Source of the DNA: Bacteroidota bacterium
GTDB lineage: Bacteria > Bacteroidota > Bacteroidia > Chitinophagales > JADJOU01
Assembly: GCA_016713645.1 (NCBI GenBank)
Contig: JADJOU010000011.1
Location: 1-64,000 of the forward strand
Direction of reading: 5' to 3'
Length of the DNA: 64,000 nt
Part shown: positions 1 through 8,878 of the stretch, in pieces
Layout: every line of letters begins with the position of its first letter
How positions within the stretch are numbered: position 1 is the stretch's first letter
Position numbers and translations under genes: made by a program
The notes under the pieces: model-generated
Told to the model about the DNA's origin: nothing
What the model saw: the letters and a program-made list of their open reading frames with translations, nothing else
The model's database searches: none

Positions 1-1400
1 TCAAGGCAAAGCCAATGATGATGCACAATGCAATGATCATCGCAAATTGGAAAGAGAAGGGAAATGAAATATTTTCTTTCTCAAATTCATTCGCTGGTTG
101 GAAATACATCGCATTGATCAATCTGAAATAGTAATAAATGCTGATCGCAGAATTGGCGAGAATGACAAAGACCAATTCAATATTCGAATGCAATATCGAT
201 GTGATGATAAAGTATTTGCCGAAGAATCCAGCTGTAAGTGGAATTCCCGCAAGGGAAATCATCGCAATCGTCATAAATGCGGCAAGCATAGGCTTCTTCT
301 GACCCAATCCATTGTATGCACTAAAGCTATAATCATCAGACGCTTCGCTGACCAAGATCATTCCAGAGAATAAAATGATGGTGGCTGCTGCATAAGAAAC
401 TAAATAGAAAACAGATACTGCAGCGGCGTGATAAAATACCATAGGCGATATCAAGACCATCAATAAATACCCCACTTGTGAGATGGATGAATAGGCCAAC
501 ATCCGCTTGACAGAAGATTGATAAATCGCAGAGATATTGGAAACAAATAAGGTGATAACGGCAATTCCAATGAATAAATTCTTCCAATACATCGGCGCAG
601 CGCCTTCGTTGAAATAGACTTTCATCAAGACGATAAATGCACCAAAGGCTGCTGTTTTAACAACCGTAGCCATAAACATGGTGACGATATTCGGACTGCC
701 TTGATAGACATCTGGGCTCCAGAAATGAAAAGGAACGGCGGAGATTTTAAAGAACATGCCGATGATCATCATAACCATACCCACCCAAAATATATTCGGT
801 GTAGCAGTTATCGGTGTACTTGTCAAAAATGCTTGAATGCTATTGATTTCTAAATGACCCACAGCTCCATAGACAAGCGCTATTCCGAATAGCAATATAC
901 CTGTCGCAAATGAACCCATCAAGAAGTATTTCAATCCCGCCTCGTTAGAAGACAAATTCTCTTTATCACTCGCAGCTAAAACATAGAGCGGAATAGAGAG
1001 TATTTCAATGCCTAAGAACAACATCAATAAATGCGCATAGGAAACCATGCAAATGCCCCCAATTAAACTGAAAAATATCAATGGATAGAATTCGTTCCAA
1101 GGATAATTTTTCTTACTGGGATATTGACTGATAATGGCAATCATCAAGCCCGCGAATATCATAGCAATGGAGAAACCTACAGAGAAGTGATTGAAATACA
1201 TCATCGTATTCAATCGATATTGAAGGCGATGAGAAATGGCACGTCGATATGGTAATTGATGAGGAAACCTCATAGCAAGCGCCAAAGAGAGCAGCTCCCA
1301 ATCCTAGGATTGCCAATGATTTTGTCAGTATCCTCGATTTCGAGAATCCTGCAAACATGGTCAATAAACCAAAAACTACTAGTATTATTAATGCAATCAT
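1..1400 (-). CDS. nuoN: NADH-quinone oxidoreductase subunit N (partial, two frame lesions)
   Basis: Membrane arm antiporter-like subunit of complex I, last gene of the minus-strand block nuoI-J-K-L-M-N and cut by the left edge of the window. The start ATG is at 1398-1400 and the first ~43 residues (MIALIILVVFGLLTMFAGFS...) are hydrophobic. The frame then breaks twice: restoring one G near 1269 gives a middle segment reading GFLINYHIDVPFLIAFNID, and restoring one G near 1211 joins it to WNTMMYFNHFSVGFSIAM, after which the frame stays open to base 1. The repaired product looks like a normal NuoN. Both lesions sit in short G runs, so consensus error is more likely than a broken gene in an otherwise intact operon. 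Identity rests on position after nuoM plus the hydrophobic profile. Confidence 0.85.
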
Positions 1401-1436
1401 TTTATGTATAGCTTTTTGCCTTTACCGCTTTGCTTT

Positions 1437-2861
1437 TTATTTAATCAAATTCATTACACTCGCCTCTGTCAAATTCAATAACCACTGTGGATAGACACCA
1501 ATCGCCAAGACGAGTATGCCAATGATGCCCAATGTTGTAAATTCCATCCAATTCAAATCTTCAAAATTGGTCGTCTTTTCTTTAACTTCTCCAAATATCG
1601 CCAATTGATAAATGCGCAACATATAGACAGCGCAGAATATCACGGTAAGTCCTGCGACTAGAGCCAATATTGCCTGATAATCAAATACAGCTTTCAACAA
1701 TAAAAACTCCCCAATAAACCCATTGGTCAAAGGCACAGCGACACTGCCCAATAATACCACCATAAACAAAATAGCAAATCGCGGTGCTGAACTGACGATT
1801 CCGCCTAGTTCTTTGATATCTCTAGTTCCTGTTCGCTTTTCAATGATGTCGATGGCGAAGAATAATCCAACAATATTGATCCCATGACAAAACATTTGAA
1901 TCATACTGCCTTGTATGCCTTGAAGGGAGAATACAAAAGCACCTGCAGCGATTAAGCCCACGTGTGAGAAGGAAGAATAGGCGATGATTTTCTTTAAATC
2001 ATTTTGTCTTATAGCGATGATAGCACCATAGACAATACCTATAATCGCCAATATAATGATGGTCGATTGGAATTGAATAACCCCTTTCGGAACCAATGGA
2101 ATCATCCAGCGAATCACGCCATAGACACCCATTTTGAGCATAATTCCCGATAGCAACATACTTCCTTGAGCTGGAGCCATGGTATAGGTCTGTGGCTGCC
2201 AAGTGTGAAAAGGAAATACAGGCATTTTTATAGCAAATGCAATAAAGAAGCCGAGCGCAACCAATAGAGATTCCGCATCGCTGAGTTGTGCTTGGAAAAG
2301 TGCTTCATAGTCAAAACTTCCATTGGCATGCGCCGCTAGGTAGATGAGCGAAGCGAGCATGAGCAAACTTCCCGCAAAGGTATAGATGAAGAATTTCAAC
2401 GTGATTTGAATCTTATTCGATCCCTCACCCCAAATTCCACAAATCAAATAAATTGGAATCAAAGCCAATTCCCAGAATAGATAAAATACGAAACCATTGA
2501 GTGAAGTGAAAACCCCAATCAAGGCACTTTGCATCAATAGAATTAACCCGTAAAACAAGCCAGCGCGGTCGTTTTCATCGCGGTTGCTGGAGAAAATAAT
2601 CAAGAAACTGAGGATATTGGTCAAAATAGCCAACATCATAGAGATACCATCAAAACCAATTCTGAAATTGATGCCCATTTGTGGAATCCATGGATAATTC
2701 AATTCGAAATTGGTATTACCAGCGGCATTGAATTTGAACAACATGATGGCAGTCAAGACCAATTGAAAACTCGCAGAGAGAATCGCTACAAGTTTCGCTG
2801 TTTTACCTTTAGCCATAAAGGTAATAAATGCTGCAATAAAAGGTAGAAGTATGAGTTCCAT
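1437..2861 (-). CDS. nuoM: NADH-quinone oxidoreductase subunit M
   Basis: Proton-pumping antiporter-like subunit of the complex I membrane arm, 474 residues, close to the family length. Many transmembrane helices are visible. The conserved helix-5 glutamate is seen in the segment YLFWELALIPIYL (Glu131), and the conserved lysine in FAIKMPVFPFHTW (Lys212), both part of the buried charged axis known in NuoL/M/N. It lies between nuoL and nuoN on the same strand, with 36 bases to nuoN and 41 bases to nuoL, so it is very likely cotranscribed with them. The reading frame is intact, unlike nuoN next door. Confidence 0.97.
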   Translation of the reverse strand: MELILLPFIAAFITFMAKGKTAKLVAILSASFQLVLTAIMLFKFNAAGNTNFELNYPWIPQMGINFRIGFDGISMMLAILTNILSFLIIFSSNRDENDRAGLFYGLILLMQSALIGVFTSLNGFVFYLFWELALIPIYLICGIWGEGSNKIQITLKFFIYTFAGSLLMLASLIYLAAHANGSFDYEALFQAQLSDAESLLVALGFFIAFAIKMPVFPFHTWQPQTYTMAPAQGSMLLSGIMLKMGVYGVIRWMIPLVPKGVIQFQSTIIILAIIGIVYGAIIAIRQNDLKKIIAYSSFSHVGLIAAGAFVFSLQGIQGSMIQMFCHGINIVGLFFAIDIIEKRTGTRDIKELGGIVSSAPRFAILFMVVLLGSVAVPLTNGFIGEFLLLKAVFDYQAILALVAGLTVIFCAVYMLRIYQLAIFGEVKEKTTNFEDLNWMEFTTLGIIGILVLAIGVYPQWLLNLTEASVMNLIK

Positions 2862-2902
2862 ATGATTGAGTCTTTGAATGAATCAAAAACTAAAAATTTC
2901 TT

Positions 2903-4786
2903 TTAAAAAATAAATCTCGATAAAATAACCACTATAGCCAAAACCATCGCTAAAAAGTAAAATTCAATATTTCCATTTTGGATAAAGCGTATCACCTTAC
3001 TGACATTCACCGCGATATTTCCAATTCCATTAACTATACCATCTATAATACTTACATCAATTATTTTATAGAATAAATTCGATGCAATCTCCGTCGGACG
3101 GACAAAAATTCTATGATATAATTCATCGACATAAAATTTATTGCCAATAAATGAGGCCAAACTATTTTGTTTGTAATCCTCTACTGGTAGATTTTCTTTT
3201 TTGTTATAAATGATATAGCAGGCAACCAAGGTGCACAATACCATCACAATAGCAATGCCCATAAGCATCAATTCCATATCGACGGAAAGTGCTGCATGAT
3301 GCTCAACAGCGACATCTTTGATTTGAGATAACCAGTGGTGCAATTTTTCTGAAACACTGTGGCCCATCAAATGAGGCAAGTTGATAATACCGCCAACAAG
3401 TGACAAGACCGCCAAAACCATCAATGGAAATGTCATCGAAATAGGGCTCTCATGCAAATGGTGTTTTTGATCTTCAGTTCCTCTAAAGCTTCCCCAGAAG
3501 GTGACAAAATACATCCTCAACATATATACGCCGGTGATGAAAGAGCTGAAAAGTGCCACTGCCCAAAGGATAGGAGAGTGCTCAAATACTTTTGCCAAGA
3601 TTTCGTCTTTGGAGAAGAAACCAGAAAATAGCGGAAATCCAATAATAGCCAATGTTCCAATCAAGAAAGTGATATGGGTGATTTTCAATGTTCCTTTCAA
3701 TCCACCCATCTTGCGAATGTCCTGTTCGCCGCTCATCGCATGGATTACAGAGCCAGCGCCAAGGAATAGCAATGCTTTAAAGAAAGCATGCGTGGTGACA
3801 TGGAACATCCCAGAACTATAAGCGCCAACACCTAAAGCCACAAACATCAATCCCAATTGAGATACTGTAGAATAGGCCAATACTTTTTTGATATCATTTT
3901 GTCTAAGTCCAATAAAGGCAGCGAAAAGGGAAGTCGCTAAACCAACATAGAGCACCACATCCAAGGTCGTAGGAGAAAGTGTATACAATACTTTTGAACG
4001 AACGATGAGGTAAATACCCGCCGTTACCATGGTTGCAGCGTGGATCAAAGCCGATACTGGCGTTGGTCCAGCCATAGCATCAGGCAACCAAGTATATAAT
4101 GGTATCTGAGCTGACTTGCCCATCGCACCTACGAAGAGCAATAGCGTAATCAAAGTCAATCGCTCTGTTGAATAAGAGCCACTGCTAGCGAATTCGAATA
4201 CTTCTTTGTATTGAATAGTTCCAAATGTATCAAACATCAAGAATATACCCAAGAGCAATCCTAAATCGCCAATTCTATTCATGATAAAGGCTTTTCTAGC
4301 AGCATGCCCATAAGCGACATTTTTATACCAGAAGCCAATCAATAAATAAGAACACAATCCAACGCCTTCCCAACCGATGAATAGAATCAAATAGTTGCTG
4401 CCCATGACGAGCAATAACATGGAGAATATAAAGAGGTTGAGGTAAGCAAAAAATCTTGAAAAGCCTTCATCATCGTGCATATAGCCGATCGAATAGACGT
4501 GAATGAGAAATCCAATTCCCGTGATAATCGTCATCATCCAAACAGATAATTGATCGACTAAAAAGGAGAATTCAATTTGCATATTGCCTATAGAAATCCA
4601 TTGGAATAGAGAATATTCAATAGCACCTGTATTGGCAACTTGATTGAAAAGGATGCATGTGAGAATGAAGGATCCCAATACTGCACCACTTCCTATAATA
4701 CCGACGATGGATTTTGGCAATTTATTGCCCATGATGCCGTTGAGGGCAAATCCGATAAGAGGCAAAAGAATGATTAAAAGAATCAA
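2903..4786 (-). CDS. nuoL: NADH-quinone oxidoreductase subunit L
   Basis: Largest antiporter-like subunit of complex I, 627 residues, carrying the long C-terminal amphipathic lateral helix typical of the family. Visible motifs are the glutamate in GWEGVGLCSYLLIGFW (Glu140) and the lysine in GAMGKSAQIPLYTWLPDAM (Lys224), both elements of the proton-translocating half-channel. The only usable start upstream of the conserved N-terminus is TTG at 4784-4786, because the frame is closed by a stop a few codons earlier; no ATG lies in that interval. It follows nuoK after 97 bases. Identity is certain; the start codon is less so. Confidence 0.97.
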   Translation of the reverse strand: MILLIILLPLIGFALNGIMGNKLPKSIVGIIGSGAVLGSFILTCILFNQVANTGAIEYSLFQWISIGNMQIEFSFLVDQLSVWMMTIITGIGFLIHVYSIGYMHDDEGFSRFFAYLNLFIFSMLLLVMGSNYLILFIGWEGVGLCSYLLIGFWYKNVAYGHAARKAFIMNRIGDLGLLLGIFLMFDTFGTIQYKEVFEFASSGSYSTERLTLITLLLFVGAMGKSAQIPLYTWLPDAMAGPTPVSALIHAATMVTAGIYLIVRSKVLYTLSPTTLDVVLYVGLATSLFAAFIGLRQNDIKKVLAYSTVSQLGLMFVALGVGAYSSGMFHVTTHAFFKALLFLGAGSVIHAMSGEQDIRKMGGLKGTLKITHITFLIGTLAIIGFPLFSGFFSKDEILAKVFEHSPILWAVALFSSFITGVYMLRMYFVTFWGSFRGTEDQKHHLHESPISMTFPLMVLAVLSLVGGIINLPHLMGHSVSEKLHHWLSQIKDVAVEHHAALSVDMELMLMGIAIVMVLCTLVACYIIYNKKENLPVEDYKQNSLASFIGNKFYVDELYHRIFVRPTEIASNLFYKIIDVSIIDGIVNGIGNIAVNVSKVIRFIQNGNIEFYFLAMVLAIVVILSRFIF

Positions 4787-4883
4787 AGTTTCGTTTTTTA
4801 TTTTATTAATCTAAAGCCAACATGTTGACATGCATAGCCTTGTAAATTGCTTTTCTCTATTGAATCCTTCGATTCAATCCACC

Positions 4884-5207
4884 CTACCACTTCAATTTAT
4901 CCCAATAAGTCACTTCTGTTGTACGAGAATTTCTATAGGTCAAAATCAATATTGCCAAACCAACTGCGGCTTCTGCCGCGGCTACTACCATGATAAAGAA
5001 TACAAATATCTGTCCATTCGAATCGCTCAAGTAAGTAGAGAATGCTGCAAAGAGCAAATTCACTGCGTTCAACATCAATTCAATGCACATCAATAAGATG
5101 ATGGCATTTCTTCTGATAAGGACACCCGTTACACCAATGCTGAATAAGATGGCCGAAAGCCATAAATAGTGTTCTTGTGTAATGCCTGGTATGAGTAATA
5201 ATTGCAT
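4884..5207 (-). CDS. nuoK: NADH-quinone oxidoreductase subunit K
   Basis: Small (107 residues) three-helix subunit of the complex I membrane arm, orthologue of ND4L. The family signature is visible: a glutamate in each of the second and third helices (LLMCIELMLNAVNLLF and AAAEAAVGLAILI) that form part of the E-channel. The C-terminus is a short cytoplasmic tail ending in YWDKLKW. The ATG at 5205-5207 begins one base after the nuoJ stop codon, so the two genes are almost certainly translationally coupled. Length is normal for the family. Confidence 0.97.
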   Translation of the reverse strand: MQLLLIPGITQEHYLWLSAILFSIGVTGVLIRRNAIILLMCIELMLNAVNLLFAAFSTYLSDSNGQIFVFFIMVVAAAEAAVGLAILILTYRNSRTTEVTYWDKLKW

Positions 5208-5208
5208 C

Positions 5209-5727
5209 TTATGAATGGTTGGGCTCTTCTTGTTTTCTTTGACCGATTAATACTGCGCCAACAAGGGCTGCTAAAAATAATACACTTGAAATCTCAAAAG
5301 GCACGACATATTCTGTAAACAATACTTTTCCCAATGGCTTCACCAAACCGATATTTGAATCGATTTCATGGGCGATGGGCAATTTAATGGTAGATTGGAA
5401 AGAGGCAATCAATGTGAGCATGAGTGAGCCTCCGCCGATAACAGCCCCTAATTGCCACCAAAGTGTTTTTCTTGGCTCGCTCTCTTTATTGAGGTTGAGC
5501 AACATGATGACGAATAGGAAAAGTACCATAATGGCACCGGCATAGACGATGATATGGACTACTGCGAGAAATTGAGCGTTCAAACTCAAATAATGCCCGG
5601 CAATGCCAAACATGGTGAGAATCAAGAACAATACACTGTGAACAGGATTTTTAGAGAAGACGACTAAACTCGCCATCACTACTGTAAATGCTGCTAAAAA
5701 GAAAAATATGATTTGTTCAGCCCCCAT
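5209..5727 (-). CDS. nuoJ: NADH-quinone oxidoreductase subunit J
   Basis: Membrane subunit of complex I (ND6 orthologue), 172 residues, with about five hydrophobic helices. The segment NAQFLAVVHIIVYAGAIMVL matches the conserved NuoJ helix-3 region, including the pi-bulge motif VYAGAIMVLFLFVIM known to be important for coupling. It is preceded by nuoI after 17 bases and abuts nuoK, in the standard order I-J-K-L-M-N. The hydrophilic C-terminus (GQRKQEEPNHS) is short, as in other Bacteroidota. No irregularities seen. Confidence 0.96.
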   Translation of the reverse strand: MGAEQIIFFFLAAFTVVMASLVVFSKNPVHSVLFLILTMFGIAGHYLSLNAQFLAVVHIIVYAGAIMVLFLFVIMLLNLNKESEPRKTLWWQLGAVIGGGSLMLTLIASFQSTIKLPIAHEIDSNIGLVKPLGKVLFTEYVVPFEISSVLFLAALVGAVLIGQRKQEEPNHS

Positions 5728-5744
5728 GTATTCGTTGCGATTAT

Positions 5745-6329
5745 TTATTTTCCTAAGATATTGTGCTTTTGATCTGCATGTGTCTTGAATTCCTTGACGT
5801 CTTTTGTTTGACGCACTCCAATATCGACGCGCTCATTGATTGGCTCTACGAGAATATCTTTACCATAGATAAAATCCTTGCGCGCATATTCTGCATCTAC
5901 GATTCTATCTGTCAAGAATATCGCTTCTTTTGGACAAGCCTCTTCGCACAAACCACAGAATATGCATCTCAACATATTGATTTCGTATGTTGCAGCGTAT
6001 TTTTCTTCTCTGTATAAGGCTTTTTCTTCTTTTTTGCGCTCTGCCGCGACCATGGTAATGGCCTCTGCCGGACAAGCTAGGGCACATAAGCCACAAGCTG
6101 TGCAGCGCTCTGCACCTGCTTCATCTCTTTTAAGAACATGTTGACCTCTATAAACGGGAGCCATTTCGCGCTTCTGCTCGGGATATTGAATGGTCGTTGG
6201 ACGCTTGAATAAATGCTTGATGGTGATCCACATCCCTCCGACGATTGCTGGGAGGTAAATACTCTCCAGGAAAGTCATTGCGCGCTTGGTAGCTAGTTTT
6301 TTTCTTTTTGAAAGACTGTATTCCGCCAT
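5745..6329 (-). CDS. nuoI: NADH-quinone oxidoreductase subunit I (8Fe ferredoxin)
   Basis: Peripheral subunit carrying the two tetranuclear clusters N6a and N6b that pass electrons towards N2 and the quinone. Two classic 4Fe-4S motifs are visible, CTACGLCALACP (about residues 76-87) and CIFCGLCEEACP (about 122-133). I chose ATG at 6327-6329 (MAEYSLSKRK). An upstream in-frame ATG at 6377 is possible, but it falls in the -33 element of a good Bacteroidota promoter, so the shorter 194-residue form fits better. It is the first gene of the block here; nuoA-H are not upstream, which is unusual because these genes are normally contiguous. Confidence 0.95.
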   Translation of the reverse strand: MAEYSLSKRKKLATKRAMTFLESIYLPAIVGGMWITIKHLFKRPTTIQYPEQKREMAPVYRGQHVLKRDEAGAERCTACGLCALACPAEAITMVAAERKKEEKALYREEKYAATYEINMLRCIFCGLCEEACPKEAIFLTDRIVDAEYARKDFIYGKDILVEPINERVDIGVRQTKDVKEFKTHADQKHNILGK

Positions 6330-6346
6330 GTGGATATTTTGCGGTG

Positions 6347-6377
6347 CAAGGATAAGTAAAAAAAGAATAGTATGCAA
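6347..6377 (-). promoter_or_regulatory. Bacteroidota-type promoter upstream of nuoI
   Basis: On the minus strand a TTG (-33 element, 6375-6377) is followed by exactly 20 bases and then TATCCTTG (6347-6354), one mismatch from the Bacteroidota -7 consensus TAnnTTTG. Transcription would start about 10 bases upstream of the chosen nuoI ATG. It suggests that nuoI-N is transcribed independently. Confidence 0.5.
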
Positions 6378-6444
6378 TATATGGGGAAAAGAATTTTATA
6401 TCTTTTGGGTCTGCACTAAAACTGGGGGTAAAAACAGGTTAAAA

Positions 6445-6480
6445 AACAAAATGCCCCCTAGAAATAGGAGGCATTTTGTT
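6445..6480 (-). terminator. Rho-independent terminator after the lipocalin-like lipoprotein gene
   Basis: A 16-base stem (AACAAAATGCC and partner, one mismatch) closes on a GAAA tetraloop. The A-rich and T-rich arms make it work in both directions. It lies 25 bases downstream of the lipoprotein gene stop (6506) and separates that gene from the nuoI promoter. Confidence 0.85.
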
Positions 6481-6505
6481 AAATGGTTTATTAAATATTC
6501 GAATA

Positions 6506-6913
6506 CTATCGAGTGTACTTTGTCAAATATTCTTTGTATTCATTGGTTGAGCCATTTTTAGTCTCCATCAAACTCAATTCCGAAGAAGTGATATTAGTGA
6601 TGGTAAAGATGTCTGCAGATGAACTCCCATCTAGTGTTAGAGAGAGCTTATTGTCTTCGAGAATAGAGTATTTGCCTGATTTTGCATTGTAAACGTCATT
6701 GGTTATAACGACTGTCCCTTCTGCTGTAAACTCGACGGTACTTGTCTTCGTGTAATACTTGGTCTCTACTTTTTCTACTACATTGTTCTTGTACTGTGTT
6801 TCAGTATAAGAATTAGCAGTCCACTTCCCAACGATGAGCGTTTTATTGTCTTTGCTGCAATTGGTCAAGGTAAATGTCGCTAGGCATAATGCTAGGATGA
6901 TGTTGAATTTCAT
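6506..6913 (-). CDS. Lipocalin-like lipoprotein
   Basis: A 135-residue predicted lipoprotein. The N-terminus MKFNIILALCLATFTLTNCS is a signal peptide ending in a lipobox with Cys19. The mature part starts a GKW motif (GKWTANSYTETQ) and then alternates short polar and hydrophobic stretches, consistent with a small beta-barrel of the lipocalin-like type common in Bacteroidota. It is monocistronic, with a terminator directly downstream. Its substrate is unknown. Bases 6914-7308 upstream hold no gene apart from a receptor remnant and a GC-rich hairpin. Confidence 0.7.
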   Translation of the reverse strand: MKFNIILALCLATFTLTNCSKDNKTLIVGKWTANSYTETQYKNNVVEKVETKYYTKTSTVEFTAEGTVVITNDVYNAKSGKYSILEDNKLSLTLDGSSSADIFTITNITSSELSLMETKNGSTNEYKEYLTKYTR

Positions 6914-6976
6914 GATTTAAATTTTTGTAAATCTACGCTTTATATTCGATAGAAGGTGAAATGAATTAAGCGATTG

Positions 6977-7029
6977 CTTATTGAATCTTCACCCTAATCC
7001 CCACAAACCCCCTAATACCTTGATTGGGG
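6977..7029 (-). pseudogene. Remnant of a TonB-dependent receptor 3' end
   Basis: These 53 bases match the last 53 bases of the intact receptor at 8878-8930 with two mismatches. They translate on the minus strand as PNQGIRGFVGIRVKIQ followed by TAA, against PNQGIRGFVGMRVKIQ in the intact copy. Upstream of the match (higher coordinates) similarity stops abruptly in GC-rich DNA. It is either the tail of a deleted paralogue or one end of a duplication that brackets the genes between 7309 and 8778. Confidence 0.75.
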
Positions 7030-7054
7030 CCGGGGCGCCCGCCGTTCCCCCGGC
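7029..7054. repeat. GC-rich inverted repeat
   Basis: GCCGGGG and CCCCGGC form a stem around a 12-base loop, next to a second CCGG-rich stretch reaching 7060. It is a sharp G+C island in AT-rich surroundings and directly abuts the receptor remnant. It could be a REP-like element or a recombination scar; no gene is present. Confidence 0.5.
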
Positions 7055-7308
7055 TTCCGGCTTTCTTGCCACATTGTGTATAATAACTAATAGGTTGATC
7101 TATTGAATCTAAGGGTTTATTACAAATATTTTCTATTTCCCAGGATATGTAACCCTTTTGATAGGCAATTCAATCTCAATTCCTCTTTTGCTTGAATCTG
7201 ACAAAACTAGCTTTGATAGGTGCCAAAATAAAGTGTCTCTTATTGTGGTAATTTTGGTTGTAGCTAACTAACTTAATTGAATGAATCCTTGGATTTAAAA
7301 TTCAATCT

Positions 7309-7692
7309 CTACAGAGTATCTTTTAAAATTGAATCTCTTAACGAAAAAGAATTAGATTTGATTTCTTCTGAATAATGCTTGCTACAACCATAGATATAAC
7401 TTTCTAGTTCTCCCATATAACAATTATTAAATTTTGCCATGGGATTACGTATTGTATCTAGTCCAATAATGTAGAATTTAGGTGTGAAAATTGTATACTC
7501 ACAATACTTAAGATATGACATCCATTTTATATCAGTATAAAAATAATTTATTTTTAATGAATCTACTTTTAAAAGTAATGCATTATGACTTTTCATACTT
7601 TCTTCATAATATTCTACATCTGAAATTTTGAAACTTTCTTCTTTACAAGAGGAGAATATCCATAATAAAATATAAAATAGTAGATTTATCAT
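7309..7692 (-). CDS. Hypothetical small lipoprotein
   Basis: A 127-residue protein that I do not recognise. The N-terminus MINLLFYILLWIFSSCKEES looks like a signal peptide with a lipobox (Cys16), so it is probably anchored to a membrane. The remainder is rich in Tyr, Ser and Lys and has three further Cys residues. Its ATG overlaps the stop codon of the upstream gene by four bases, so the pair is probably cotranslated. Local base composition is strikingly AT-rich: I count 24 G+C in the 120 bases from 7501. This suggests foreign origin. Confidence 0.6.
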   Translation of the reverse strand: MINLLFYILLWIFSSCKEESFKISDVEYYEESMKSHNALLLKVDSLKINYFYTDIKWMSYLKYCEYTIFTPKFYIIGLDTIRNPMAKFNNCYMGELESYIYGCSKHYSEEIKSNSFSLRDSILKDTL

Positions 7693-8525
7693 ACTATACT
7701 AGTTAAAGAGATCTTAAATTTAAAATTTGAATTATATAACCAAACATTAAATTTGTCTACAACTACATTGTAAACGTTAGAATTGGTATTATCATTAACC
7801 TGTTGCATATCACCTCTTTCTTTAGGATTAAGGCTAGATTTTGATGAAGGTCCGTCCTCTCCATCGATTTGATATTGAATATTTTGATTCCCTTTATACC
7901 AGACATCCAAATTCCCTTTTAAATTTGGGTGAATATGAATCATAGAGGCAACAGGCCTCTCTGAATTTAATAAATCATAACTCGAAAGGGGTAGCCCTTT
8001 TTCAATACACCAAATTCCTTCTATATTTTTAAGACCCATGGCACACTCTGAAAATAATTGATTAATTGATATCTGTTTACCATTCATTTTCATTTCAGTT
8101 ATAGTATCTACTTTTCTATCGTCGATAGTTCGAATAGGGAATTTCAACTTGTTCGTGCTATAAAAATCTTTAAACTCCTTCAAATTATAAAAATGTCCGT
8201 ATTTTAAAAGCAAATTGAATGGGTCTTTAGATTGACTCAATTCTTTATAATTCGCTTGTTTCATTTTCAATAAGATATTATCCTTTTCAACAGATTTAGA
8301 GATAAATGCTAAAGTTTTCTTTTCAATGATTTTATAGTGCTGATGGAATTCCTCGAAGTATACAGGTAAGTAAAAATACTGAATTCTCAGTTTTGTAATA
8401 CTACTATTTTGGGTTGCATAAGATTCTCCATCTTCATCAAAAAGATGGTCAGTATTTAAGACGTTTGAAGCATCGAGCCTTTGTCTATATCCTCCCAATT
8501 GGTTTTCCAAGTCATAAAATTGCAT
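7689..8525 (-). CDS. Hypothetical protein, possible JAB/DUF4329-like domain
   Basis: A 278-residue protein without a signal peptide. The C-terminal third has a pattern MIHIHPNLKG, then GPSSKSSLNPKERGD, then a final YNVVVDKFNVWLYN. This loosely resembles the HxHP...S/D...strand layout of JAB/MPN-like and DUF4329-like domains found in Rhs-associated proteins of Bacteroidota. That is inference from spacing only, and the metal-ligand aspartate is uncertain. The N-terminal half is polar and helical with no motif I can name. It overlaps the following lipoprotein gene by four bases and follows a small helical ORF after 10 bases, so the three form a likely unit that could be a toxin-like protein and its companions. 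Confidence 0.55.
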   Translation of the reverse strand: MQFYDLENQLGGYRQRLDASNVLNTDHLFDEDGESYATQNSSITKLRIQYFYLPVYFEEFHQHYKIIEKKTLAFISKSVEKDNILLKMKQANYKELSQSKDPFNLLLKYGHFYNLKEFKDFYSTNKLKFPIRTIDDRKVDTITEMKMNGKQISINQLFSECAMGLKNIEGIWCIEKGLPLSSYDLLNSERPVASMIHIHPNLKGNLDVWYKGNQNIQYQIDGEDGPSSKSSLNPKERGDMQQVNDNTNSNVYNVVVDKFNVWLYNSNFKFKISLTSIV

Positions 8526-8535
8526 TTAAATGTAG

Positions 8536-8778
8536 TTAAACAGTAGGTTCTTGATCACAGCATTTACCCAACATATTTTTATAAGCCTCTGCTTTGGCAA
8601 TAGGGTCTCCTATTTGATCTATAATCTCTTTGGCTTTTTGGAGTAAATCAATATTTTTTTCCATCTCAAGATTTGCCAACATGGTTTTTTCAACATTAGC
8701 CTGCTGCATTTCTTTATTATAACAATCTAACGCCTCTCCTTGCCCTAATAGTGAATCAACTATAACCGAATCCGTCAT
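8536..8778 (-). CDS. Small helical hypothetical protein (possibly 5'-truncated)
   Basis: Eighty residues from ATG 8778, rich in Leu, Lys and Glu and probably helical (LEMEKNIDLLQKAKEIID), ending in a CC-containing tail. The frame stays open upstream to about 8896 without an ATG and reads RGITVPGVILSGQRYV just before the ATG, which looks like coding sequence. The gene may therefore have lost its 5' part where it meets the 3' end of the TonB receptor. It is the first of three closely spaced genes. Confidence 0.45.
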   Translation of the reverse strand: MTDSVIVDSLLGQGEALDCYNKEMQQANVEKTMLANLEMEKNIDLLQKAKEIIDQIGDPIAKAEAYKNMLGKCCDQEPTV

Positions 8779-8878
8779 TAAAACATATCGCTGTCCAGAG
8801 AGAATGACTCCAGGAACTGTAATTCCTCTATAAGTGTCTTTAATTCCCTCTGTGGCTGTGTGCTCTTTATTTCTCTTC

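Noticed and set aside
5763..6144. Plus-strand open frames opposite nuoI
   Set aside because: They lie antisense to a clear Fe-S protein, have no family-like text and read rare-looking composition; treated as frame shadows.
7029..7060. GC-rich patch as part of an rRNA or tRNA gene
   Set aside because: It is only about 30 bases and its hairpin does not resemble any conserved RNA; kept as an inverted repeat only.
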